DNA of 64,000 nucleotides, from assembly GCF_022788695.1 (NCBI RefSeq), contig NZ_CP085154.1:2604001-2668000 (forward strand), given 5' to 3'. How positions within the stretch are numbered: the first letter of the stretch is position 1; each line of letters starts with the position of its first letter. Source of the DNA: Pseudosulfitobacter sp. DSM 107133. Its GTDB lineage: Bacteria > Pseudomonadota > Alphaproteobacteria > Rhodobacterales > Rhodobacteraceae. The position numbers were made by a program, and so were the translations under genes. Positions 17,087 to 26,705 of this stretch are shown here, piece after piece. The notes below the pieces were generated by a model. It had not been told where the DNA came from and did no database searches. It saw only the letters and a list, made by a program, of their open reading frames with translations.

Positions 17087-18970
17087 TCAGGTCTCCTGTG
17101 TCAAAGTGCGGTAAATGTCGGGCAACGCAAGGGTCAGCCTTCTTCCGTCGGGCAGAAGCGTAAAGCCGCCCCGCCCGAAGATGCGCGCAAACCAGTCCTG
17201 TCCGTCTGCATCGATGATGATGCCGTGCAACGCCAGCCCCGCGTTGCGCGCTTCGCGCACCGCCATATGGCTGTCCTCGATACCATGCCGCCCTTCATAG
17301 TGATCGAGATCATTGGGTTTTCCATCGGTCAGCACGATCAGCAACCGCCGCGCGCTGGGTTCCTCGGCCAATTGCGCCGAAACATGGCGGATCGCTGCGC
17401 CAAGACGTGTATAGTGCCCTGACGTCAGCGCACCGATATTGGCGCTGATCTGCGGCGACATCAAATCGTCAAACCCCTTGCAGCGGGTCAGGAACACGCG
17501 ATCCCGGCGCAGCGACGAAAATCCCCAAATGCCCAGCCGGTCACCCAGCCCGTCGATGCCGAAGGCAAGCGCCGCCATCGTATGCCGCGCCACGTCGATC
17601 ACGCTGGTATCGCCGATCGCAGCCTCGGTTGATCGGGAATTGTCGATCAGGAAGGCCACGGACATGTCCCGTTCGACCTGCCGTGCCGATTGCCAGATGC
17701 GATCCGACCCGCGCCCCGTGGCCCGCAGATCGGCCTGCGCTCTCAGCAGCGCATCAAGGTCCAGTTCGGCTCCGTCCACCTGACGGGGTTGCACGACACG
17801 ACGCGGACGCAGCGCCTCGAACTGGCGGCGCACGTCGCGCACGCGGCGCGCGTCTGGCACAAAGGGTTGGCCTTGTGGCCGCGCCGGAGCCTCCAACACG
17901 CGGCAGTGGGCAGGCATGTAGCTGCGCGATTTGTGGTTCCATTCGGGGTAGGTAAAGATACCTGACAGCGCCTCGTGATCGGCATCCGCAGGCGACAGGT
18001 CCAGATGCAGCCGCAGGCGGGTCGCGGCCTTGCGCTCGTTCTTCGTCAGGGTGATCTCGTTCTGATCGTCGGCGGCTTTTTGGGCATTCTCGTCGTCGTC
18101 ATCATCGACGCTTCGGTTGATGTTCATCGACTCGACCCATGACAGGATCGATTCAAACCGGTGCATGATGAAACTGTCCTTGCGGTCGTTCTGTTCGTGA
18201 TCCTTTCGCGTGCCCAGTTTGCGCTGCGTATAGGCCGCACCTGCCGGAGCCGCTTCGGGGTCTGCCAATTCCGCGGCGCAGGCGCGGCCAGCACCCGGTG
18301 TGCCAAAGCGCAACCAGATTGGAACCGGCGCAAAGGGCATGTAGCCGCGCGGCTCAGGGTGCACTTGGGTCAAGGTCCCCAGCCCGGTCAGTTGGTCGCG
18401 GATCATGGCCTCGATCCGCGCTTCCCCGGCTGGGCGGATCACTTCGGGGCGTTGGGCGGCACAAAACTGCGCCATGGTCTGATAGAGGTCGCGCAGGCCG
18501 GGACAGGCCGCATAGGCCGCACCGGCAGCGGCAACATTGGCGCGGATCTGTGCGTGATCCCGTGCAGGACCGGTTTCGGGCAACTCCAGATCGCCAGGCT
18601 GCGCCACCGCGGCCAGCGCCGTCAGCCAGAAATATGCGGCCCGGTTCAGTGCGATTTCGGGGAAAAAAGCCAGCACCGGCGGCAAGCTCAATCGTTCTCC
18701 GTCAAAGCACGCAACCCATTCACGCTCCTGCCCTGCCCCGAGCTTGCGCCGCAACGGCCGACGGTGCTGCATCGGCGTCGCCGGCGCCTCGCCCAGTTCA
18801 ACCCCCGGCGCCCCGCCAAGCGCACGAAAAAGCATGGCAAGACTGGGGCGCACCGAAGTCAAGGCAACCGCCGCCTCGGGAAAGACCACATCAGCGCCGA
18901 TCCCTGTGGCCAGATCGTGCCAGAGATTGCCTATGGCTTCCTCGGGGTCCATGAAATCGAGCAGATGCAT
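17087..18970 (-). CDS. norD: NorD, von Willebrand A-domain protein for NO reductase activation
   Basis: Protein of 627 residues. A variable N-terminal region is followed by an acidic stretch (DDDDDENAQKAADD, near residue 293) and a C-terminal vWA domain with the metal-site motif FLIDNSRSTE near residue 443 and LIVLTDGKPNDLDHYEGRHG. NorD acts with the MoxR-type ATPase NorQ to insert non-haem iron into NorB. Length and motifs match the family. The start is 3 bp downstream of the norQ stop. Confidence 0.93.
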   Translation of the reverse strand: MHLLDFMDPEEAIGNLWHDLATGIGADVVFPEAAVALTSVRPSLAMLFRALGGAPGVELGEAPATPMQHRRPLRRKLGAGQEREWVACFDGERLSLPPVLAFFPEIALNRAAYFWLTALAAVAQPGDLELPETGPARDHAQIRANVAAAGAAYAACPGLRDLYQTMAQFCAAQRPEVIRPAGEARIEAMIRDQLTGLGTLTQVHPEPRGYMPFAPVPIWLRFGTPGAGRACAAELADPEAAPAGAAYTQRKLGTRKDHEQNDRKDSFIMHRFESILSWVESMNINRSVDDDDDENAQKAADDQNEITLTKNERKAATRLRLHLDLSPADADHEALSGIFTYPEWNHKSRSYMPAHCRVLEAPARPQGQPFVPDARRVRDVRRQFEALRPRRVVQPRQVDGAELDLDALLRAQADLRATGRGSDRIWQSARQVERDMSVAFLIDNSRSTEAAIGDTSVIDVARHTMAALAFGIDGLGDRLGIWGFSSLRRDRVFLTRCKGFDDLMSPQISANIGALTSGHYTRLGAAIRHVSAQLAEEPSARRLLIVLTDGKPNDLDHYEGRHGIEDSHMAVREARNAGLALHGIIIDADGQDWFARIFGRGGFTLLPDGRRLTLALPDIYRTLTQET

Positions 18971-18975
18971 GGTGT

Positions 18976-19770
18976 CTATCCGTAGATCGTGCTGACAAGA
19001 TCGCGCAGCGATTGCTGAACATCCGGCTCATCGCTGAGCGGTTCGACCACGGCTGCTTCCAGTGCCTGTTCCACCCCCATGCCGCCGGCCATCAAGGTCG
19101 CCGCGTAGATCAGCAGCCGGGTCGAGACACCCTCCTCCAGATCCATGCCCGACAGCTTGCGGATGGTGCCTGCCAGACGGACCAGCGGCGTAACGCGGGC
19201 GGTTTCCAAACCGCTTTCCCGGGCAACCACGGCAATTTCAGTCTCGGGCGCGGGAAAGTCGAAAGAGATCGACAGGAAGCGTTGCCGCGTCGAAGGCTTG
19301 AGCCGTTTCAGCACATTCTGGTAGCCAGGGTTGTAGCTTGCCACCAGCATGAAACCCCGCGGCGCAGCCAGTTCCTCGCCGGTGCGGTCGATCATCAGAC
19401 TGCGACGGGTGTCGGTCAGCGGGTGCAACACCACGATGACGTCCTTGCGCGCCTCCACCACCTCGTCAAGATAGCAGATCCCGCCTTCGCGCACGGCGCG
19501 GGTCAAGGGCCCGTCGACCCAAACGGTTTCCCCGCCCTTGAGCAGATAGCGGCCAATCAGGTCCGCCGCCGACAGATCGTCATGACAGGCCACTGTGTAA
19601 AGCGGCTTGCCCAGCTTTGCTGCCATATGTTCGACAAATCGGGTCTTGCCGCAGCCGGTCGGCCCCTTCAAAAGAAGGGGCAAACCGTTGTCATGAGCCG
19701 TTTCGAACAAAGCGCATTCACGACCGGTTTCGCGGTAAAACGGCAGGGTTGGTGTTGTGGCTATGTTCAT
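18976..19770 (-). CDS. norQ: NorQ, MoxR-type AAA+ ATPase
   Basis: Protein of 264 residues with Walker A GPTGCGKT (residues about 36-43), the Walker B region ICYLDEVVEARKD and sensor-1 LVASYNPGYQN. It remodels NO reductase together with NorD. The ATG at 19770 begins 2 bp after the norB stop; a GTG 6 bp upstream overlaps norB and is less likely. It lies in the conserved order norC-norB-norQ-norD. Confidence 0.94.
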   Translation of the reverse strand: MNIATTPTLPFYRETGRECALFETAHDNGLPLLLKGPTGCGKTRFVEHMAAKLGKPLYTVACHDDLSAADLIGRYLLKGGETVWVDGPLTRAVREGGICYLDEVVEARKDVIVVLHPLTDTRRSLMIDRTGEELAAPRGFMLVASYNPGYQNVLKRLKPSTRQRFLSISFDFPAPETEIAVVARESGLETARVTPLVRLAGTIRKLSGMDLEEGVSTRLLIYAATLMAGGMGVEQALEAAVVEPLSDEPDVQQSLRDLVSTIYG

Positions 19771-19772
19771 GA

Positions 19773-21122
19773 TCACTCTCCGGGAACAGGGTTTGCGGGG
19801 CCGGGCTCGATCACTTCGTCTTTACGGACCACCAGCATCGCGTAGAGGAACAGCAGCGCGCCGATCACCACAGCGAAACCCGCACCAAAGCGCATCAGGT
19901 AGAAGATCGACAGGCTGTCCTGCACGTCCATGTAATAGTCCCCGACCACACGCTGCATATGGGTCTGGATGGTGCCGGCAAAGGTCAGCACGAAGGTCAT
20001 GAAGGCCATGCCACCGGTCATCAGCCAGAAGGACACCATATTGAGCACCTGATTATAGGGCGCGCGCTGACGCAGCATCGGCATCGCATAGCTGAACATC
20101 GCCAGATTCATGGCCACATAAGCGCCATAGAATGACAGGTGCCCGTGCGCCGCTGTGATCTGGGTGCCGTGGCTGTAAAAGTTGACCCCGTGCAACGTGT
20201 GCAGGAACCCCCACACACCTGCGCCAAAGAAGGCGACAGTGCTCGACCCCAAGGACCACAGAAGTGCCGCCTTGTTGGGATGGTTCTTGCGGCCTTTCCA
20301 AACCATGACAAAGGCAAAGGACATCATCAGGAAGAAAGGCACCACTTCAAAGGTCGAGAATATGGAGCCGACCCACTGCCAATAGCCGGGCAGCCCGATC
20401 CAGTAGAAATGGTGTCCGGTGCCGAGGATACCGGAAAACAGCGCTGTCGCCACGATGACATAGAGCCACTTTTCGACCACCTCACGGTCCACGCCAGTGA
20501 GCTTGAGAAGCAGGAAAGCGAGAATCGCCGCCATGACCAGTTCCCATGTCGCTTCGACCCAGAGATGCACCACAAACCACCAATACATCTTGTCGAGTGA
20601 CAGGTTGTCAGGGTTGATAAAGGCAAAGATCCAAAGCAGTGACAAAAGCCACAGGCCCGTCAGCAACACCCCCGTGATTGCGGTCTTGCGGCCCGCAAGC
20701 ACTGTCATGGACACGTTCAGCAAGAAGATCACCGCCGCCAAGAGTATGCCGAATTTTACCCAAAGCGGCTGTTCAAGAAACTCGCGCCCGCCATGGATGC
20801 CGACAAGGTAAGACCCCACAGCCCCGAGCGTGCCGACGAGCAGGATAACCAGTTGCAGATACGCCAGCTTCACCGACCAGATCTCTCGTTCCGATTCCTC
20901 GGGTATCAGGAAATAGGCCGCGCCGAAGAACCCAAGAAGCAGCCAGACGATCAGCGCATTGGTGTGGATCATTCGGATGATATTGAAGGGCAGCAACTCG
21001 GACAGGAAATTAGGCGAGACATAGATCCAGCCTGCCAGCAGACCGCCCAGCACCTGAATGGCGAAAAGCGCCATGGCCGCCAGAAAATACCAGTATGCAA
21101 CTCTTTGTGATTGATACTTCAT
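19773..21122 (-). CDS. norB: Nitric oxide reductase catalytic subunit NorB (cNOR)
   Basis: Protein of 449 residues with twelve transmembrane helices, the haem b / haem b3-FeB subunit reducing 2 NO to N2O in the inner membrane. Haem-copper family histidines are visible in MIHTNALIVW, HLWVEATWE (with the two conserved glutamates), GTGHHFYWIG and SHGTQITAAHGHLSFYG. The N-terminal extension of quinol-dependent qNOR is absent, so it pairs with the cytochrome c subunit NorC. AAGGAGG lies 8 bp upstream of the ATG at 21122. Confidence 0.96.
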   Translation of the reverse strand: MKYQSQRVAYWYFLAAMALFAIQVLGGLLAGWIYVSPNFLSELLPFNIIRMIHTNALIVWLLLGFFGAAYFLIPEESEREIWSVKLAYLQLVILLVGTLGAVGSYLVGIHGGREFLEQPLWVKFGILLAAVIFLLNVSMTVLAGRKTAITGVLLTGLWLLSLLWIFAFINPDNLSLDKMYWWFVVHLWVEATWELVMAAILAFLLLKLTGVDREVVEKWLYVIVATALFSGILGTGHHFYWIGLPGYWQWVGSIFSTFEVVPFFLMMSFAFVMVWKGRKNHPNKAALLWSLGSSTVAFFGAGVWGFLHTLHGVNFYSHGTQITAAHGHLSFYGAYVAMNLAMFSYAMPMLRQRAPYNQVLNMVSFWLMTGGMAFMTFVLTFAGTIQTHMQRVVGDYYMDVQDSLSIFYLMRFGAGFAVVIGALLFLYAMLVVRKDEVIEPGPANPVPGE

Positions 21123-21135
21123 AGTTATCGCCTCC

Positions 21136-21588
21136 TTATCCGGCATCATTGGGCGGCCAGCCCTGTGTGTCTGTCTGATCCGCCCATCGAAGGAATTCCG
21201 CGAGGCCGCGGATGTCCTCGTCTGTCAGCTCATAACGGGGCATCTGGCGACGGCCTTCGATGCCGCTGGGCTGCGCTTCGATCCAGCCCTTGAGTATCTC
21301 GAAGGCGCCTTCGGGATCATCTTGCACCCCCCAGCGGGTCATCACGTTGCCGACTTCGGGGGCAAAATATGCGCCTTCACCGTGCAGGCTGTGGCAATTG
21401 ATGCAGGAGTTTTTCTCCCAGATATGTTTGCCATGGATCACCTCTTCGCTCAGCGGCATGCCAGCGGTCGAGACCTCGACGACGTATTTATGAGAATGGA
21501 CGGTCATCCCGATGAAGACCGCGACAAAGAAAATCGAGCCTCCATAAAAGATGTTGCGCGCCCGCGATTTGGTCAGAAATTCAGCCAT
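21136..21588 (-). CDS. norC: Nitric oxide reductase cytochrome c subunit NorC
   Basis: Protein of 150 residues with one N-terminal membrane anchor (about 13-32) and a periplasmic cytochrome c domain: haem motif CINCH in EKNSCINCHSLHGEGAYFAP and the axial Met in RRQMPRYELTDED. It passes electrons from pseudoazurin or cytochrome c to NorB. The ATG at 21588 with AAGGAG 8 bp upstream was chosen over a much longer open frame. An NnrR-type box lies 60 bp upstream, making this the first gene of a norCBQD-nnr operon of nine genes. Confidence 0.95.
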   Translation of the reverse strand: MAEFLTKSRARNIFYGGSIFFVAVFIGMTVHSHKYVVEVSTAGMPLSEEVIHGKHIWEKNSCINCHSLHGEGAYFAPEVGNVMTRWGVQDDPEGAFEILKGWIEAQPSGIEGRRQMPRYELTDEDIRGLAEFLRWADQTDTQGWPPNDAG

Positions 21589-21647
21589 GCGATAGGGCTC
21601 CTTGAACTCGGCACAGCCTCTTCTAACGAAGGTAAAATTCTCCGAGT

Positions 21648-21661
21648 TTGTGCTGGCGCAA
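21648..21661. promoter_or_regulatory. NnrR-type box for the nor operon
   Basis: TTGTGCTGGCGCAA (TTGTG-N4-CGCAA) differs at one position from the perfect boxes at nirK. It is 60 bp upstream of norC on the minus strand. Confidence 0.75.
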
Positions 21662-21905
21662 TGTTTGGGGCGATTGATACAGGCGCTGTATTCTTCACCC
21701 GTCAAGGACGCCGGTCCATGACAGGACCGGATGGCAGAAATCCACGCGCAGCGCGGCGCGATGTGCGGTACCGCGTTGTTGGCGCGATCAAGGGGGAATT
21801 GGTCGGAAAATCTACAGCCGGATAATGATATTTTCCTGCTATTGTATTGGTAACGCCTCCACAAGAAAACGCGGTCAACCGGTCCTTCGACCAAGTGAAA
21901 GAACC

Positions 21906-22400
21906 ATGCGCATGAAAAAAACGGGCCTCGATGCCATGGACATTCGTATCCTGAGTGCTGTGCAGCTGCACGGGCAGTTGAGCAAGACGCGGCTGGCCGA
22001 GCTTGTGAACCTGTCTCCCACGCCGTGCTGGGCGCGCCTCGACCGGCTGAAAGCCGCAGGCTATATCCGCGGTTATCATGCCGAACTGGCGTTGGAACGT
22101 ATCATAGACTTCACACAGGTCATCGTGACAGTGTCTCTCGGGTCGCATCGCAAATCAGAATTTGATCGCTTCGAGGCACATATCCACAAACTTGACGGGG
22201 TGACCGATTGCATCGCCACCGGTGGTGGCATGGACTATGTGATGAAAATAGTAACGCCCAATCTCGCCGCGTTTCAGGAGATCATGGACGAGATGCTTTC
22301 GGCCGACCTCGCGATCGAACGCTATATGACATACATCACGACGCGGCAGGTCAAAACCAGCCAGCCCAACCTGACAAAACTGATCGCAAAAAGCCACTGA
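21906..22400 (+). CDS. Lrp/AsnC-family transcriptional regulator
   Basis: Protein of 164 residues. The N-terminal helix-turn-helix (MDIRILSAVQLHGQLSKTRL, then PTPCWARLDRLKAAGYIRGY) is followed by the ligand-binding RAM domain (FEAHIHKLDGVTDCIATGGG). Lrp-type regulators often control an adjacent metabolic operon and respond to an amino acid or related small molecule. It is divergent from norC and 164 bp upstream of the DmdA-family gene, which it more plausibly regulates. The ATG at 21906 was chosen; an ATG two codons later is equally good. Confidence 0.88.
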   Translation: MRMKKTGLDAMDIRILSAVQLHGQLSKTRLAELVNLSPTPCWARLDRLKAAGYIRGYHAELALERIIDFTQVIVTVSLGSHRKSEFDRFEAHIHKLDGVTDCIATGGGMDYVMKIVTPNLAAFQEIMDEMLSADLAIERYMTYITTRQVKTSQPNLTKLIAKSH

Positions 22401-22564
22401 AAGCCCGCAAAGTCCGAACAGCCTTTGCGCGGCCTGAAAAACGGTCTGATCGGCCTAATCCAAGCAGGTTATCAGACCGCATCGCTGAAAGATTTCAGAC
22501 TAAATCACCCTCAGGTTTCAACACTTCGATGGCCCGTCAGGCCACCTGCTATGAGGGCGAAAAT

Positions 22565-23707
22565 ATGACACAAGCAGACGACTTCGGCTTTGGCACACAA
22601 ATCCGCAAATCACCCTACTTCGATGCCACGGTGCGCTGGGGCGCCAAGGGTTTTTCTGTTTACAATCACATGTATATCCCGCGCGATTTTGGCGACCCAG
22701 AGCAGAACTTCTGGAGCCTCGTAAACGAGGCGATCCTGTGCGATGTGGCCGTTGAGCGTCAGGTTGAAATTACCGGACCGGATGCCGCCAAATTCGTGCA
22801 GATGCTGACGCCGCGCGATCTGTCGAAGATGGCCGTGGGCCAGTGCAAATACATTCTGATCACAAATGCCGATGGCGGCATTCTGAATGATCCGATCCTG
22901 CTGCGTCTGGCCGAGAACCATTTCTGGATTTCGCTGGCCGACAGCGACATCCTGCTTTGGGCACAGGGCGTTGCCGTGCATTCAGGCATGGATGTGAAGA
23001 TCTGCGAACCCGACGTGTCGCCGCTCCAGCTTCAGGGGCCGAATTCCGGCCTGATCATGCAAGAGCTGTTCGGTGACAGCATCATGGACCTGAAATACTA
23101 TTGGCTGCGCGAAGTCGATCTGGATGGTATTCCCCTGATCGTCTCGCGCACAGGCTGGTCGAGCGAATTGGGCTACGAGCTTTATCTGCGCGATGGCAGC
23201 CATGGCGACGCGCTTTGGGAGCGGATCATGGCGGCGGGTATGGAGCACGGGCTGAAACCTGGTCACACATCTTCAATCCGGCGGATCGAAGGGGGTATGC
23301 TCTCGTACCACGCAGATGCGGACATCCACACAAACCCCTACGAGTTGGGTTTTGATCGCCTTGTGGACCTCGACATGGAGGCGGATTTCATCGGCAAGGC
23401 CGCGCTGCGCCGCATCAAGGAAGAAGGCCCGAAACGCAAGCAAATCGGTCTGGTGATCGACTGTGATCCGCTGACGGGCCCGAACACAACTTTCTGGGCG
23501 ATCAATCAGGGCGGGACAGAGATTGGTCAGGTGACATCGGCAGTCTATTCGCCGCGCCTTGAGAAAAACATCGCGCTGGCGATGGTCGCGGCGGATGCGG
23601 CGGTGCTGGGGGCCGAGGTAGAGGTTGTGACAAAGTCCGGCCCGACAAGGGCGACTGTCGTCGAGCGCCCGTTTTACGACCCGAAAAAGCAGATCGCGGC
23701 AGCCTAG
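22565..23707 (+). CDS. DmdA-family (GcvT-like) demethylase, probable DMSP demethylase
   Basis: Protein of 380 residues with the aminomethyltransferase (GcvT) fold used by tetrahydrofolate-dependent demethylases. Blocks typical of the DmdA clade include VYNHMYIPRDFGD, CDVAVERQVEITGPDAAKF, QMLTPRDLSKMAVGQCKYI, FWISLADSDILLWAQG, EPDVSPLQLQGPNS and RRIEGGMLSYHAD. DmdA transfers a methyl group from DMSP to tetrahydrofolate, giving methylmercaptopropionate. A ligase and a crotonase lie downstream, as for DmdB/DmdD steps. Several DmdA-like clades act on other substrates, so substrate assignment is tentative. Confidence 0.75.
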   Translation: MTQADDFGFGTQIRKSPYFDATVRWGAKGFSVYNHMYIPRDFGDPEQNFWSLVNEAILCDVAVERQVEITGPDAAKFVQMLTPRDLSKMAVGQCKYILITNADGGILNDPILLRLAENHFWISLADSDILLWAQGVAVHSGMDVKICEPDVSPLQLQGPNSGLIMQELFGDSIMDLKYYWLREVDLDGIPLIVSRTGWSSELGYELYLRDGSHGDALWERIMAAGMEHGLKPGHTSSIRRIEGGMLSYHADADIHTNPYELGFDRLVDLDMEADFIGKAALRRIKEEGPKRKQIGLVIDCDPLTGPNTTFWAINQGGTEIGQVTSAVYSPRLEKNIALAMVAADAAVLGAEVEVVTKSGPTRATVVERPFYDPKKQIAAA

Positions 23708-23789
23708 GCTTCCTGTATCACAAGCGGCGCGTACACTTCTCGGGGTGCATGCGCCGCCGCGCGCCACATCTTCATAAGAGACTTCAGAC

Positions 23790-24239
23790 ATGTCCGATCT
23801 TTCCATCGAGCTGCATTGGCAGCGCGCCGAGCCTGTTTTTGCGGCAGGCACCTATTCAAACGCCCATACCGTGCAAATGAACAGGTTGTATGACATCGCC
23901 GTGGACTCTGCCCCTGATTGGGGCGGCGATCCGGCAAATACCAACCCCGAACAGGCCCTCGCCTCGGCGCTGTCCAGTTGCCATATGATGACCTTCCTCG
24001 CGCTGGCGGCAAAGGCGGGCTGGCCCGTCGCAAGCTATCACGACTATGCCGAGGCCCATCTCGGCAAGAACCCCAAAGGGCAAATGTCGGTCACGCGGAT
24101 AGATTTGCACCCTGTGGTGCGGTTCGACACCGGCTTTTCCGTAACCGACGCGCAGCTTGCACAGATGCAGGACCGCGCGCACCGCTACTGCTTTATTGCC
24201 AACACCCTTGCGGACAGTGTCGAGATCAACATCCGTTAG
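23790..24239 (+). CDS. OsmC/Ohr-family protein
   Basis: Protein of 149 residues of the OsmC superfamily. The N-terminal strand region precedes the Cys-bearing helix NPEQALASALSSCHMMTFLA, which holds the conserved resolving/peroxidatic cysteine; a second cysteine is near the C-terminus (RYCFIANTLADSVEI). OsmC/Ohr proteins reduce organic hydroperoxides with thiols. Placed 82 bp after the demethylase and 21 bp before the crotonase, it may protect against oxidised sulfur intermediates; that link is inference. Confidence 0.8.
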   Translation: MSDLSIELHWQRAEPVFAAGTYSNAHTVQMNRLYDIAVDSAPDWGGDPANTNPEQALASALSSCHMMTFLALAAKAGWPVASYHDYAEAHLGKNPKGQMSVTRIDLHPVVRFDTGFSVTDAQLAQMQDRAHRYCFIANTLADSVEINIR

Positions 24240-24260
24240 GCCGGCGTCAGGAGCCCTACC

Positions 24261-25061
24261 ATGCAATCCACCGATATTCTGCTGCAAGACCTGGGCGAAG
24301 ACGGCATTCTGCGCCTTACGCTCAATGACGTGAAACGGCGCAACGCATTGTCAGAGGCGATGCTGGCCGCCCTTGGCACCGCCTTTGCACAGGCCGGCGA
24401 TGATCCGTCCGTGCGCGTGATCATTCTGGCCGCCAACGGTCCGGCGTTCAGTGCGGGCCATGACCTGAAAGAAATGACCGCAGGACGCGCGGCGCCCGAT
24501 GGCGGCAACGCCTATTTCGCCAAGGTCATGGCCATGTGTTCGGGCGTGATGCAAGCAATCGTCAACTGCCCGAAGCCGGTGATTGCCGAAGTCGCAGGCA
24601 TCGCCACAGCGGCAGGCTGCCAGCTGGTGGCAAGCTGCGATCTGGCCATCGCATCAGACCGCGCGCAATTCAGCACTCCGGGAGTTCATATCGGTCTCTT
24701 CTGTTCGACCCCGATGGTCGCCCTGTCGCGCAACGTGTCACACAAACACGCGATGGAGTTGCTAATGACCGGCGACATGACCCATGCCGCCCGCGCCGCC
24801 GAGATCGGATTGGTCAACCGCGTGGCCACCGAGGACGCCCTGCAAGACACCACAATGGAAATGGCCCGCAAGATCGCCTCCAAATCCAGCATGACACTGG
24901 CCACGGGCAAGCGCGCCTATTACGCACAGCGCGAGATGCCGCTGTCCGAGGCTTATGAATATGCCTCTGCGGTGATGGTTGGCAACATGATGGCGCATGA
25001 TGCGCGCGAAGGGATCGGCGCGTTCATCGAAAAGCGCGCGCCCCAATGGCAGGATGCCTGA
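24261..25061 (+). CDS. Crotonase-family protein (ECHDC3-like) lacking the usual catalytic glutamates
   Basis: Protein of 266 residues with the crotonase fold: oxyanion-hole segments FSAGHDLKEM (near 65) and GIATAAGCQLVASCDLAIAS (near 115), then TPGVHIGLFCSTPMVALSR. In active enoyl-CoA hydratases the positions here occupied by the Q of GCQLVA and the V of TPGVHIG are catalytic glutamates. The sequence therefore matches the ECHDC3-like subfamily, whose reaction is poorly known. By position it would be the DmdD-type methylthioacryloyl-CoA hydratase, but the active site argues for caution. Confidence 0.8.
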   Translation: MQSTDILLQDLGEDGILRLTLNDVKRRNALSEAMLAALGTAFAQAGDDPSVRVIILAANGPAFSAGHDLKEMTAGRAAPDGGNAYFAKVMAMCSGVMQAIVNCPKPVIAEVAGIATAAGCQLVASCDLAIASDRAQFSTPGVHIGLFCSTPMVALSRNVSHKHAMELLMTGDMTHAARAAEIGLVNRVATEDALQDTTMEMARKIASKSSMTLATGKRAYYAQREMPLSEAYEYASAVMVGNMMAHDAREGIGAFIEKRAPQWQDA

Positions 25062-25064
25062 GAG

Positions 25065-26705
25065 ATGAACATGAACCCCTACAACACCGGTCTGGACCGC
25101 AACCCGGCAAACCACCAGCCGCTGACGCCGCTCACCTTTCTCGAGCGCGCGGCCTCGGTGTTCCCGGATCATACGGCGATCATCCATGGCCCGATGCGCC
25201 GCAGCTACGCCGGGTTCTATGCGCGCTCAAGGCAACTGGCCTCGGCACTGGCGCAACGCGGTATCGGGCGGGGTGACACTGTCTCGGCCCTGCTGCCCAA
25301 CACATCGGCCATGCTGGAATGCCACTATGGCGTGCCCATGTGCGGGGGGGTTCTGCATTCGATCAACACGCGGCTTGATGCGGCGATCATCGCCTTTCAG
25401 CTTGATCATGCGATGTCCAGGGTCGTCATCGTTGACTCCGAGTTCATGCCGCTTATGCGAGAGGCGCTGGCCCTGGCCAATGTCGCCCCGCTGGTGATCC
25501 AGGTTGACGATCCCGAATATGACGGCCCAGGGGCTGCGTTTGACGGGACCGGTTACGAGACCTTTCTTGCACAGGGCGACCCTGCTTTCGCTTGGCTCAT
25601 GCCCGAGGACGAATGGGACGCAATTTCGATCAACTACACCTCCGGCACGACGGGCGACCCGAAAGGCGTCGTCTCGCACCACCGCGGCGCCTATCTCTTG
25701 GCGCAGGGCAACGCGCTCACGACCTCAATGCGCAAACACGCCGTCTACCTGTGGACGCTGCCGATGTTTCACTGCAACGGCTGGTGCTTTCCGTGGACAC
25801 TTTCGGCCATCATCGGCACGCATGTTTGCCTGCGTCAGGTCCGCGCCGAGCCAATCTGGAGCGCATTGTCCGACCACAAGGTGACGCATCTGTGCGGTGC
25901 GCCAATTGTCATGTCGCTCCTTATTTCTGCACCCGCAGAGGTGCAGCGCGCGCTGGATCACACCGTGCAATTCTTCACCGCTGCCGCGCCGCCACCTGAA
26001 AAGCTGCTGGCCGACATGAAAACGGCAGGCTTCGACGTAACCCACCTGTACGGGCTGACAGAAACCTACGGGCCTGCGGTTGTGAACGACTGGCACGAAA
26101 GCTGGTCATCCCTGCCCGGTGACGAACAAGCGCGCCTCAAATCCCGCCAAGGGGTCCGCTATCTGCCGCTCGAGGGGCTTGATGTGCTGGACCCTGAATC
26201 CATGCTGCCCGTGCCGCGTGATGGCAAGAGCATGGGCGAGGTCATGTTCCGCGGAAATGTCGTGATGAAGGGCTATTTCCGCAACCCTGTGGCCACGCAA
26301 GAGGCCTTTGCAGGCGGCTGGTTCCACTCCGGCGACCTAGGCGTTGTGTATCCGGATGGCTATATCCAGCTCAAGGACCGCTCGAAGGACATTATCATTT
26401 CAGGCGGCGAGAACATTTCGTCCATCGAGGTGGAAGAAGTACTCTACAGCTACCCTTCGATAGAAATTGCAGCTGTTGTTGCCGTGCCCCATGAAAAATG
26501 GGGCGAAACACCCTGCGCCTTTATCGAGCCGGCTTTGGGCCACGAGATCGACACGGACGCACTGCGCAGTTGGTGCCGCGACAGGCTGGCGGCCTACAAA
26601 GTTCCGGGAACCTTTGTCGTCACGACCATCCCCAGAACTTCAACCGGCAAGATTCAAAAATTCGCCCTGCGCGAACGCGCGAGAGAAATGTTTGCCAAGA
26701 CCTGA
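25065..26705 (+). CDS. AMP-dependent acyl-CoA ligase (DmdB-like)
   Basis: Protein of 546 residues of the ANL superfamily. AMP-binding P-loop YTSGTTGDPKGVV (near residue 189), the ATP/adenylate motifs LYGLTETYGP and WFHSGDLGVVYPDGY, hinge KDRSKDIIISGGENISS and the catalytic lysine region TSTGKIQKF at the C-terminus are all present. Such enzymes activate short or medium acids, including methylmercaptopropionate (DmdB). It starts 3 bp after the crotonase stop, so both are co-translated. Substrate specificity cannot be read from sequence alone. Confidence 0.85.
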   Translation: MNMNPYNTGLDRNPANHQPLTPLTFLERAASVFPDHTAIIHGPMRRSYAGFYARSRQLASALAQRGIGRGDTVSALLPNTSAMLECHYGVPMCGGVLHSINTRLDAAIIAFQLDHAMSRVVIVDSEFMPLMREALALANVAPLVIQVDDPEYDGPGAAFDGTGYETFLAQGDPAFAWLMPEDEWDAISINYTSGTTGDPKGVVSHHRGAYLLAQGNALTTSMRKHAVYLWTLPMFHCNGWCFPWTLSAIIGTHVCLRQVRAEPIWSALSDHKVTHLCGAPIVMSLLISAPAEVQRALDHTVQFFTAAAPPPEKLLADMKTAGFDVTHLYGLTETYGPAVVNDWHESWSSLPGDEQARLKSRQGVRYLPLEGLDVLDPESMLPVPRDGKSMGEVMFRGNVVMKGYFRNPVATQEAFAGGWFHSGDLGVVYPDGYIQLKDRSKDIIISGGENISSIEVEEVLYSYPSIEIAAVVAVPHEKWGETPCAFIEPALGHEIDTDALRSWCRDRLAAYKVPGTFVVTTIPRTSTGKIQKFALRERAREMFAKT

